A stretch of 64,000 nucleotides of DNA from the NCBI GenBank assembly GCA_003671275.1, contig QWPB01000184.1, positions 62,001-126,000 on the forward strand. Reading direction: 5' to 3'. This document shows positions 56,725 to 64,000 of this stretch, in pieces. The notes beneath the pieces are model-generated. The model ran no database searches. It was not told the DNA's origin and saw nothing but the letters and a program-made list of their open reading frames with translations. The translations under genes and the position numbers were made by a program. Position 1 is the first letter of the stretch. The number at the start of each line of letters is the position of its first letter. The stretch comes from Planctomycetota bacterium. Lineage in GTDB: Bacteria > Planctomycetota > Planctomycetia > Planctomycetales > Planctomycetaceae.

Positions 56725-58458
56725 GTGAAACGCCTCTCGGTCTTGGTGGTTGGTCAGGAAGCAGCGGCAATCCCGCTCGGAGAAAACTGCGAGGTCGTTC
56801 GGGCCGTCACCCTGGGGCAAGCCTTGTCCCAGCTGAGGGCGGGATCGGTCGACGCGATGTTGCTGGGGCAGGTGGCGAACTGTCCGGCGTCGCTCGTGCT
56901 GGAGGCGGGCGGACTGCTGGAAAAAATCCCCGATGGACTGGCCCTGCTCGACATCGATACACGGATCATCTGGTGCAATCGGCATCTCCAGCAGCTGTCG
57001 GGAAAGCCCGAAACGATTGTCGGCCAGCGGTTCTTCGAAGCGTTCCCCACACACTCGATTTTGGGCCCTGACTTTGAGCCGTTGTCTTCGGCCATCGGGA
57101 CCGGCGAGCCAGCTTCCACAACCATGCGGCTGGGCGACAAATGCTACCTGACGATTGATGTCACGCCGCTTCAGACGGCTGCCAATGATCCCGCCGATCA
57201 GTTGATCGTTACGGCCCGCGACTCAACGCAGGAGTACATTCAGCGGCAGAAGCTGGAAAAGATTCACCAGGCGGGTCTGGCCTTGGGCGATCTGCAACCG
57301 GACGAGGTCAGTGACTTGTCCGAAGAGGATCGGATCGAACTCCTCAAATCGCAAATCCTCGAATCGACAGAGGAGATCCTCGGTTACGAATCGGTCGAGA
57401 TTCGACTGCTCGAACGGGAGACTGGGGAGTTGCGGGCTCTGCTCGCCATCGGCTTTGTCGATGAGGCTGTCGATCGCAAGCTGTACGCACTCCCCGAAGG
57501 AAACGGAGTGACCGGGTTTGTGGCCGCCACCGGTCGCAGCTATCTGTGCCTGGATACCCAGGAAGACAAAAAGTACATCGTGGGCGCTGCCGGAGCCCGC
57601 AGTTCTATCACGGTGCCTCTGGTCCTGCGCAACGAGATCCTGGGAACGTTTAATGTCGAAAGCCCCCGTCCGGGAGCCTTCGGCGATAACGACCTGCAAT
57701 TCCTGGAACTGTTCTGCCGAGAAGTGGCGCGGGCCCTCAACACCCTGGAACTGCTGGTCGCTGAACAAACGCAGACTGCGGCGGAGAACACCTCACGCAT
57801 CCTCTGCGAGGTGGCTGACCCCGTGGATGAAATCCTGAATGCCGCCACCTGGCTGCGGGAAAAAGTCAAAGACGAAGATCCGCGAGTGGCGGCTCGGTTA
57901 CAGGAGATCCTCGTGAATGCTCGCGGGATCCGTCAGTCGATTCTCAGCGTGGGGAATGAACTCCTCAAAACCAACGGGCATAGCCTGGCACAGACGTTCT
58001 CTCATAATTCACTCAAAGGTAAACGCATTCTGATTGTGGATGCCGACAAGGAAATCCGTCGCCTGGGACACGAAATCCTGGGGCGGTTTGGATGCAACAT
58101 TGAGACCGCTCACGATGCCGCCGAAGCCCTGATGATGGCCCGCACCCATAAGTACGATGTGGTGATTGCCGATATCCGCCTGCCCGATATCAAGGCCGAC
58201 CAGCTGTTCCTTCAGCTGCGGGGGTTTGATCCGCTGCAGCAGGTCATTTTGATGGCGGGTTTTGGATACGATGCCAATCACACCATTGTCAAAGCCCGAC
58301 AGATGGGCCTTCAGTCCGTGATCTACAAACCGTTTCGACGTGAGCAACTGCTCAAGGCGCTCGATTTGGCGATCACCTCCCGGGCCCAGGCGGAAGCCGA
58401 AGCCCGGGCCAAGCTGGAGACCTCTGAGGAACCGCAGCCGCCCCCCCCGATTCCGTGA
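56725..58458 (+). CDS. PAS-GAF-receiver signalling protein without kinase domain
   Basis: A 577-residue soluble protein. Residues 1-55 form a degenerate receiver-like domain. A PAS domain follows (IPDGLALLDIDTRIIWCNRHL), then GAF (about 190-340, VTGFVAATGRSYLCLDTQED), a helical DHp-like segment that has no His box, and a canonical receiver domain at the C-terminus (about 430-555). The phospho-acceptor Asp is in VVIADIRLPD and the conserved Lys in VIYKPFRREQ. No histidine-kinase ATPase domain exists, so it must be phosphorylated by another protein or act allosterically. The GTG at 56725 has GAGG upstream. Confidence 0.83.
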   Translation: MKRLSVLVVGQEAAAIPLGENCEVVRAVTLGQALSQLRAGSVDAMLLGQVANCPASLVLEAGGLLEKIPDGLALLDIDTRIIWCNRHLQQLSGKPETIVGQRFFEAFPTHSILGPDFEPLSSAIGTGEPASTTMRLGDKCYLTIDVTPLQTAANDPADQLIVTARDSTQEYIQRQKLEKIHQAGLALGDLQPDEVSDLSEEDRIELLKSQILESTEEILGYESVEIRLLERETGELRALLAIGFVDEAVDRKLYALPEGNGVTGFVAATGRSYLCLDTQEDKKYIVGAAGARSSITVPLVLRNEILGTFNVESPRPGAFGDNDLQFLELFCREVARALNTLELLVAEQTQTAAENTSRILCEVADPVDEILNAATWLREKVKDEDPRVAARLQEILVNARGIRQSILSVGNELLKTNGHSLAQTFSHNSLKGKRILIVDADKEIRRLGHEILGRFGCNIETAHDAAEALMMARTHKYDVVIADIRLPDIKADQLFLQLRGFDPLQQVILMAGFGYDANHTIVKARQMGLQSVIYKPFRREQLLKALDLAITSRAQAEAEARAKLETSEEPQPPPPIP

Positions 58459-58499
58459 AATCAGTCACGCGACCGATCGATCGCGGTAGAGGACCAGGC

Positions 58500-59885
58500 A
58501 TGAGTCAGACCACGGAACTGCGGACCGCTTCCGACGTGGCACCGATCCTCCCGCGATCACGGTTTCGTCGATGGTATTTTCGAGGACTGCTGTTGCTGGT
58601 CGTGTGGGGGGGCGTCGAACTGATGGCGTGGGGGTTGCTGACGCTGGTCCTCGCCGGGGGATTGACCAGCGTTTGGATCATGCAGGATGGAACACTGAAA
58701 AAGTCGCCCCAGGGGGATGGGGTTGCAGCTCATTCAACCCAGGCGGTCCATCCCTTTCTGGGCTGGGTCCGTAACCCGGACATTCTCCCGGGAGAGATCA
58801 GCGAGGGAGTACCGCTTCAAACTTCCCGATATGGATTTATGGATACGACGGACGGGATTCACCAGCGCCGCCCGGACCGACTGATTGTCGGCATCACGGG
58901 CGGGTCGGTGGCCCATTACATGTCGGTAGCCGGGGCGGACGCATTGCGGGATCGATTGCGGAGTGTCCCGGATTTTCGGGATCGGGAAATCATCATCGTG
59001 CGGTTGGCCCAACTGGCCTACAAGCAGCCACAAGCCCTGTTTTCTCTCAACTATTTTTTACTGCACGGAGGGGAGTTCGACATTGTCATCAATCTCGATG
59101 GCTACAACGAAATCGCCCTGGCGATGATGGAAGGCTACCACTGGAAGATGGCCCTCGATTACCCCCAGGGGTGGTCCATCCGCGCTGCCGAAATCGTGGA
59201 CCCCCGCGACTCGGAAGTCGCCCTTCGTATTATCGAGTTGCGGGGAGCCCGACAACGGGCCACCCAATCGGCCAGACAGTCTCCGTTTCGATGGCTGCCT
59301 ACGCACGCCCTGCTGTGGTACGTCCAGGAACGACGCTCGCAGGCCGCCATGATCGACGCCCAGCAGGAGCTGAGCCAGGCCCGCGCGGGACAGCGCTCCT
59401 TCCTGCGGTTTGGGCCACCCGCAACCGTCCAGAATGCCGATGAGGCCCTGGAGGAATGCGTGCGGCTGTGGAAACAGTCTTCACTGCAGATGCATCAGAT
59501 TTGTGAGGCGAACCACATTCTCTACGTCCATGCCATCCAGCCGAACCAGCACGATCCGGGGTCCAAGCCGTTGACCGCCGAGGAGTCCCACTTCATCGAT
59601 CTGGAAAGTCCGCTGAACGCCCATCGCAACTACGGACCGGTCATCGCCCAGGGGTTTCCCATGTTGCGAGCGGCAGGCCAGGAACTTCGTCTGGCAGGGG
59701 TCCGGAATCTGGATCTGACATCGATCTTTTCCAGTCATGCTGAGTCGCTGTATATCGACTCGTGCTGTCACGTGAACCCCACAGGATCTCAGATCCTGGC
59801 CACCGCCATCGCCGATTACGTGATCGAGCAATTACCCATGGAGACCCCAGAGGCCGCTCCTTCAGGTGCGGGCGATCGCCGATAG
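58500..59885 (+). CDS. SGNH-hydrolase-like membrane protein
   Basis: A 461-residue protein. Residues about 25-60 hold one or two membrane helices (LLLLVVWGGVELMAWGLL). A periplasmic domain follows that shows SGNH-like blocks: IVGITGGSVAHYM (block I, Gly-Gly-Ser), VINLDGYNEIAL (block III Asn) and CHVNPTGSQILATAIADYV (block V His). It may modify or deacetylate a surface glycan, but the substrate is unknown. GAGGACCAGG precedes the ATG at 58500. Its last 24 bases overlap the end of the convergent permease gene. Confidence 0.68.
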   Translation: MSQTTELRTASDVAPILPRSRFRRWYFRGLLLLVVWGGVELMAWGLLTLVLAGGLTSVWIMQDGTLKKSPQGDGVAAHSTQAVHPFLGWVRNPDILPGEISEGVPLQTSRYGFMDTTDGIHQRRPDRLIVGITGGSVAHYMSVAGADALRDRLRSVPDFRDREIIIVRLAQLAYKQPQALFSLNYFLLHGGEFDIVINLDGYNEIALAMMEGYHWKMALDYPQGWSIRAAEIVDPRDSEVALRIIELRGARQRATQSARQSPFRWLPTHALLWYVQERRSQAAMIDAQQELSQARAGQRSFLRFGPPATVQNADEALEECVRLWKQSSLQMHQICEANHILYVHAIQPNQHDPGSKPLTAEESHFIDLESPLNAHRNYGPVIAQGFPMLRAAGQELRLAGVRNLDLTSIFSSHAESLYIDSCCHVNPTGSQILATAIADYVIEQLPMETPEAAPSGAGDRR

Positions 59886-61043
59886 CCACCCTGCCAGCGG
59901 TCCGCCAATCAGAATCGGTGTCCAGGCGGCTAACTCGGGGCGAACCAGTGCCGACTGCCCCAGAAAGTCCATCCCCTGGGCGATCCCCAGCAGCAACGCC
60001 AGCACCAGGGTACAGGTCGCCACATTGGCCACGAGGCTGTCCTGCTCTTTACGCAGAACCAGAGGAATGACCAGCAGCACGCTGATCACGGCCAGGATCG
60101 GACGAGTCAGGCGGGAGTGCAGATGCATCACCTGCGCCTGCGTGGAGGAAGCCTGCGACGTGGGATGCTGGATGCGGTCGATCAAGTCACCCGTCGAGAG
60201 ATAGCGAAAGCCAGTATTGCGGTTCTGCAGCTGGTCAAACGTCAATCCCAGCTTCAGGAACAGATCGCGGCCATTCTTGTGGGGCAGGACCACCTTTCGT
60301 CCCGCTTCCGTGAGCTTTAAGGTTTCGAATCCCGGCTGGGCATCCTTGAGCAACCATCCCGCCGGACGGTTCCCCTGAGCCGGATAGTAGGCGGCATACC
60401 CGGCCCGGATGGGCTCCTGGAAGTCCGTCACCAGCTGGGGCATCGGCAACATGAAGCTGGCTTCCTGGATCTGGCGTTTGGAGGGGACCAGTTCCGTTCC
60501 CGAAACAAAAACCCAGGTGCGGGCGTCGTACTGCGGATCAAAATGGCGAGCATCGTGGGCCATGTCGCCGTGCGTGCCTTGCAGGTGGTGCGAGATGCGG
60601 GGGATCACCAGTTCCTGATTGGCGATCAGCAGCCCATTCACCACCAGCACGCCCACAACCAGTGAAAGGGCAACGCGATACGTTGGGACACCGATCGACA
60701 ACAGCGCGTAAAACTCGTGATGCTTCAACAGCATCGCCAGTACCACCATGGCCGAAATCACGGCGAGCGACGGCCCCACCATTTCAAAGATCAGACTGCT
60801 TTGATAGAGGTAATGCGTTCCCATTCGGGTCATCAGGGCGATCGTCCCTTCCCCTTTTTGCTGGAACGCATCCAGATTCGTGAACCCGTCGACGACCACA
60901 AACAGGCCCAGCACCGCTGCGAAAAAGATCACGCAGGTGTAGCAGTAGCGGCCAAACAGGTAACGGTCGAACGTCGTCCACACGGGGTGGGGAGCTTCTG
61001 AGGGGAGCCCAAGTCGAGGGAATTCACCGGGCCGACTTGGCAC
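59862..61043 (-). CDS. LptF/LptG family permease
   Basis: A 393-residue YjgP/YjgQ-family protein. It has two membrane helices before and several after a large periplasmic domain (residues about 140-295). TTFDRYLFGRYCYTCVIFF and HHEFYALLSIGVPTYRVALSL are the conserved start and the coupling-helix region (E-x-x-A-L). It is probably part of the lipopolysaccharide export permease LptBFG, implying an outer membrane with LPS-like lipid, or a related lipid exporter. Only one LptF/G-type gene is seen in the window. It is convergent with the SGNH-like gene. Confidence 0.85.
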   Translation of the reverse strand: MPSRPGEFPRLGLPSEAPHPVWTTFDRYLFGRYCYTCVIFFAAVLGLFVVVDGFTNLDAFQQKGEGTIALMTRMGTHYLYQSSLIFEMVGPSLAVISAMVVLAMLLKHHEFYALLSIGVPTYRVALSLVVGVLVVNGLLIANQELVIPRISHHLQGTHGDMAHDARHFDPQYDARTWVFVSGTELVPSKRQIQEASFMLPMPQLVTDFQEPIRAGYAAYYPAQGNRPAGWLLKDAQPGFETLKLTEAGRKVVLPHKNGRDLFLKLGLTFDQLQNRNTGFRYLSTGDLIDRIQHPTSQASSTQAQVMHLHSRLTRPILAVISVLLVIPLVLRKEQDSLVANVATCTLVLALLLGIAQGMDFLGQSALVRPELAAWTPILIGGPLAGWLSAIART

Positions 61044-61158
61044 GGCGCACGTCGCGGTCTATAGAACCACACTGGCCCAGACCGCTCTGGCGGGCGGATT
61101 ACACGCGTTGAGCGTCGCCGGGGTCAAGGCCAGTCCTCTCTTTCCAGGCGATTACCTC

Positions 61159-61728
61159 GTGGTTTACCTCAATCGGATCTACACAAAAACCGGCGATGGT
61201 GGCGAAACGTCACTGGGGGACGGCACGCGCGTCCCCAAGACCCATGTGCGGATTGTCGCCTATGGCGGGGTCGATGAGCTGAATTCGGTACTGGGCGTCG
61301 CGAGGGCCCACGGGGTGCCCGACGACCTGACCCTCACCATTTCCCGAATCCAGAATGACCTGTTCGATGTCGGGGCGGACCTGTGCATTCCCGAATCCGA
61401 AAAACCACCGGCGTGGACTCCGCTGCGGATCACCACCGAGCAGGTCGCCCGTCTCGAAGGCTGGATTGATCAATGGAATGATCGACTCGAACCGCTGAAC
61501 AGCTTCGTTCTGCCGGGTGGGTCATTGGCCGCGGCCCATCTTCATCTGGCACGAACCATCTGCCGCCGAGTGGAGATTGGTGTTATCGCCCTGGCTGCCA
61601 TCGAGAAGGTCAATCCCCGTGTCATTGAGTACCTGAACCGGCTGTCGGATTTGTTATTCGTGATCGCCCGGATTGCCAATGACGACGGGCGAGCGGATGT
61701 GAAATGGATCCCGGGAGCGAATCGTTAG
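61159..61728 (+). CDS. Cob(I)yrinic acid a,c-diamide adenosyltransferase (PduO type)
   Basis: A 189-residue PduO/MMAB-type ATP:cob(I)alamin adenosyltransferase. VYLNRIYTKTGDGGETSLGD is the ATP-binding start motif, VRIVAYGGVDELNSVLGVA the second signature, and SLAAAHLHLARTICRRVE with YLNRLSDLLFVIARIAN the C-terminal helices with the catalytic Arg and Asp. It makes adenosylcobalamin for B12-dependent enzymes or salvage. The longer frame to 61108 adds no conserved sequence. The GTG at 61159 gives the family-normal start. Confidence 0.9.
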   Translation: MVYLNRIYTKTGDGGETSLGDGTRVPKTHVRIVAYGGVDELNSVLGVARAHGVPDDLTLTISRIQNDLFDVGADLCIPESEKPPAWTPLRITTEQVARLEGWIDQWNDRLEPLNSFVLPGGSLAAAHLHLARTICRRVEIGVIALAAIEKVNPRVIEYLNRLSDLLFVIARIANDDGRADVKWIPGANR

Positions 61729-61859
61729 CGATGAACCACGCCGGTCCCGTGATGCACGCCCGGCCCGTGCGGTTTGACGCCGGTCGTTTGTCGTGGTGAG
61801 CTACTCGCTGGCCCGTTGTGTCGTGTATTCTGTGAATGTCTCTCCTCACAGGTCTTTCC

Positions 61860-62615
61860 ATGTCCGCTCCCGCAGTCGACAAGTCCGGTCATCGTATTCG
61901 CCAGATGTTTGGTGCTATCGCGGGCTGGTATGACTTTCTAAACCATTTTTTGTCGCTTGGGATCGACATTTGGTGGCGAAAGAAGACCGTTACAACTGTC
62001 TCGCCAAAGGGTTCCGCACCGATCCTTGATGTCTGTACCGGAACCGGGGATCTGGCGATTGCCTACTGGTATGCGGGTGACCAGAAGCTGGCCGTCACTG
62101 GTTCGGACTTTACCCCCCAAATGCTCGATAAGGCTCGTCTGAAGGGGCACCGCGCCCGCACCGATTCGAGCACGGCGGAGTTGACCTTTGTCGAGGCCGA
62201 CACGACCCAGCTGCCATTCCCCTCCGACCAGTTTCAGATCGTGTCAGTGGCTTTCGGAATCCGCAACGTGACCGACTACCAGGCCGGAATCCGCGAGATG
62301 ATTCGCGTCTGTCAGCCGGGCGGACGGGTCGCCATTCTGGAGTTCTCTCGCCCAACAAACAGCCTTCTTGGCAAACTGTATCTGTTCTACTTTCGCCAGA
62401 TCCTGCCTCGGTTGGGACAGTTGTTCTCCCGGAATGATCAGTCCGCCTACAACTACCTGCCCGCGTCCGTATTGCAGTTCCCCAGCGGGCCCGAATTCGA
62501 ACAGGAGTTGAGAAACTGCGGCCTGATCGAAGTTCGCAGCTGTCCGATGACATTCGGGATCTGCACGCTGTATTACGGGGAGAAGCCCGGGAAGCAGAAC
62601 TCTGCCAACCTGTAA
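61860..62615 (+). CDS. ubiE: Demethylmenaquinone methyltransferase (UbiE/MenG)
   Basis: A 251-residue class I SAM methyltransferase of the UbiE/MenG type. RIRQMFGAIAGWYDFLNHFLSLGID is the family N-terminus, LDVCTGTGDLAIA the SAM motif I, and VAFGIRNVTDYQAGIREMIRVCQPGGRV the diagnostic UbiE block. In planctomycetes it should methylate demethylmenaquinone to menaquinone, the likely quinol used by the respiratory block in this window. ATGs at 61836 and 61860 are possible; 61860 has an AGG upstream. Confidence 0.9.
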   Translation: MSAPAVDKSGHRIRQMFGAIAGWYDFLNHFLSLGIDIWWRKKTVTTVSPKGSAPILDVCTGTGDLAIAYWYAGDQKLAVTGSDFTPQMLDKARLKGHRARTDSSTAELTFVEADTTQLPFPSDQFQIVSVAFGIRNVTDYQAGIREMIRVCQPGGRVAILEFSRPTNSLLGKLYLFYFRQILPRLGQLFSRNDQSAYNYLPASVLQFPSGPEFEQELRNCGLIEVRSCPMTFGICTLYYGEKPGKQNSANL

Positions 62616-62721
62616 TAGAACCCCCCCAGGCTCCGTCCACCAGTCTGACGCACACTCGATCCCTGGCTGTGGTAACAGCCAACTGGGTTATCGCCGGGCG
62701 GTCCTCTATATTTCTTCCACT

Positions 62722-64000
62722 ATGGTCGCCACGTTCGAAGAACTCACCCCGCAGAACTTCTCCTACAACAGCCCTCTCGGCTGGTGTCCCGCTTGTCAGG
62801 GACTGGGTGTCGAGCGTGGCACGGGGCAGGCGGCCATCATCTCGAATCCGAATCTGTCGCTCTGGGAGCGGGCGATCGGATTCTGGCCCGACCCGCGGCA
62901 GAACCGGCTCTTTGCCCGAATGCTGTTAGCCCTCGCTGCGGAGTTGCCGGTGGATGTGCAAACCCCGTGGTACCAGCTGGCCCCGCTGACGCAGCGGACA
63001 TTGATGTACGGGCTAGAGCGAGAACTCGCCGTCCCTGCTGAGGCGGACCAACCAGGATTCAAGTTCCTCTACAAGGGGATTTACCCCTCGATCGAGGAGG
63101 CCACCCGCGTCAGCTACTCGCATCGAGCGCTGTTCCAAGACCTTGTCGGCGAGCGGCCCTGCTCCGTCTGCAACGGCGACCGCGTGCGTGAGGATGCAGC
63201 TGCGGTGCGGCTCGATGACAAGACGCTGCCGCAGTTGTGCAAGCTCCCGCTGACGGAGGCGTTGGAGTTCCTGAAGGGGATCAAGCTCACCAAGGAGCAG
63301 AAGAAGTTCGCGGGGGATCTGCTGGCCGAGGCGATTCACCGGTTGGAGTTCCTGGTCGAAGTCGGGCTGCATTATCTGGCCCTCGATCGCGGGATGCCGA
63401 CGCTCTCGGGGGGGGAGAGTCAGCGGATTCGGCTGGCCGGACAGATCGGTCGGGCGTTGACCGGGGTGCTGTATGTCCTCGATGAGCCGACGATCGGGCT
63501 GCACCCGCGCGACAATGGCCGGCTGATTGGGGCGCTTCATCGACTCCGCGACCTCGGGAACACGGTCGTGCTGGTCGAGCATGATCGCGAGGTGTTGGAG
63601 GCCGCCGACCGGCTGTATGACTTCGGTCCCGGCTCGGGGCGGTACGGGGGGCAGATCACTGCCGAGGGGACACCCGCCGAAATCGAGGCCAACCCCGAAG
63701 GGTCGCTGACGGGGGCGTACCTGAGCGGGGCGAAGTCGATTCCGATTCCGAGCGTCCGGCGGCTGGTGCGGAAGGGCCTAGGGCCTAGGGGCCAGGGCCT
63801 AGGTGCAGCTGATGTGGCGGTGAGTTCGGCACCACTCAAGAAGGGGAAGAAGGGCCAAGCGGCTCAATCACTGTTTGCTGAACCGAATGACGAAAGCCCC
63901 CTCACCCCCAGCCCCCCTCCCCAGGGGAGAGGGGAGCCGGAGAAGACGATTTCAATTCCGGTCGCTCAACCCTCAACGCTCAACCCTCAACCTCTCCCCG
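62722..64000 (+). CDS. uvrA: UvrA-like excinuclease subunit lacking its N-terminal part (3' end outside window)
   Basis: 426 codons up to the window edge without a stop. The first residues, MVATFEELTPQNFSYNSPL, align with the middle of the UvrA N-terminal half, just after the first zinc-finger Cys pair, so the first Walker A domain is missing. GWCPACQGLG (zinc finger half) and CSVCNGDRVRED follow. The first ABC signature and Walker B are intact: MPTLSGGESQRIRLAGQIGRAL and LYVLDEPTIGLHPRDN. The linker after SLTGAYLSGAKSIP is expanded with repeat-derived sequence. It could be a truncated paralog, a pseudogene or an internal start in a rearranged gene. Confidence 0.72.
   Translation, partial: MVATFEELTPQNFSYNSPLGWCPACQGLGVERGTGQAAIISNPNLSLWERAIGFWPDPRQNRLFARMLLALAAELPVDVQTPWYQLAPLTQRTLMYGLERELAVPAEADQPGFKFLYKGIYPSIEEATRVSYSHRALFQDLVGERPCSVCNGDRVREDAAAVRLDDKTLPQLCKLPLTEALEFLKGIKLTKEQKKFAGDLLAEAIHRLEFLVEVGLHYLALDRGMPTLSGGESQRIRLAGQIGRALTGVLYVLDEPTIGLHPRDNGRLIGALHRLRDLGNTVVLVEHDREVLEAADRLYDFGPGSGRYGGQITAEGTPAEIEANPEGSLTGAYLSGAKSIPIPSVRRLVRKGLGPRGQGLGAADVAVSSAPLKKGKKGQAAQSLFAEPNDESPLTPSPPPQGRGEPEKTISIPVAQPSTLNPQPLP
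63773..63803 (+). repeat. Heptamer repeats inside the UvrA-like gene
   Basis: Units AGGGCCT, AGGGCCT, AGGGGCC, AGGGCCT occur at seven-base spacing within the coding frame, encoding Gly/Leu/Arg-rich sequence in the expanded linker. Confidence 0.6.
63897..63991. repeat. Low-complexity repeat DNA inside the UvrA-like gene
   Basis: A C-rich tract followed by a G-rich tract (63897-63938, arms CTCCCC and GGGGAG) can fold back on itself. It is followed at 63964-63991 by four heptamers: GCTCAAC, CCTCAAC, GCTCAAC, CCTCAAC. All lie in the open frame. Confidence 0.6.

Overview
The window reads as a chromosomal segment of a planctomycete (Planctomycetota, probably Planctomycetales). The diagnostic genes are a PSCyt1-DUF1549-DUF1553 cytochrome-like protein followed by a DUF1501 Tat protein, a planctomycete-style ECF sigma factor overlapping a Ser/Thr kinase with a degenerate N-terminal leader, a MoxR-DUF58-BatA-like cluster, many lipoproteins and Tat-signal proteins, GTG starts, and long gene-sized shadow ORFs typical of a GC-rich genome. 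All of this comes from reading the sequence; no database search was run.

Layout. 1-7.3 kb (minus strand): a MoxR/DUF58/BatA-like membrane-associated cluster, then a terpenoid-cyclase-fold protein, a SIMPL-domain protein and a PQQ-propeller protein. The gaps here carry inverted arrays of 7-bp repeats. 7.5-8.9 kb (plus): fabI and a Nudix hydrolase, ending in facing terminators. 9.1-10.2 kb (minus): a secreted Val/Thr/Tyr-rich protein. 10.5-13.1 kb (minus): an SDR and an ABC-2 exporter. 13.3-30.0 kb (minus): an unbroken respiratory block. It encodes a Rieske protein, a b6-like cytochrome b, a subunit-IV-like protein, a 1339-residue octaheme cytochrome c with a PDZ domain, a cupredoxin lipoprotein, a tiny lipoprotein, a diheme cytochrome lipoprotein, cytochrome oxidase subunits II and I, heme A synthase, heme O synthase, and subunits III and IV. 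Together these form a quinol-to-oxygen chain with its own heme A synthesis. UbiE/MenG at 61.9 kb could supply the last step of quinone synthesis.

30.3-42 kb holds housekeeping and accessory genes: a cyclophilin lipoprotein, a Gfo/Idh/MocA oxidoreductase, a GNAT acetyltransferase, a UvrD/PcrA helicase, a bestrophin-like protein, an aminotransferase, a GT4 glycosyltransferase, rplS, a YraN protein, and a membrane protein gene broken by an in-frame TAG. 42.7-46.3 kb is the kinase/sigma pair. 46.4-52.6 kb holds an esterase, class II aldolase, a DUF983 protein, a Nif3-like protein, an ExeA-like ATPase and RsmE. 52.9-56.6 kb is the PSD1/DUF1501 pair. 56.7-62.6 kb has a PAS-GAF-receiver protein, an SGNH-like membrane protein, an LptF/G-type permease, a cobalamin adenosyltransferase and UbiE. 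The window ends inside a UvrA-like gene that lacks its normal N-terminus and has repeat DNA in its coding sequence.

The most promising material for new biology is the Rieske/b complex with its PDZ-bearing octaheme cytochrome and repeat-tailed Rieske protein. Next come the 7-bp modular repeats, found between genes and inside uvrA.
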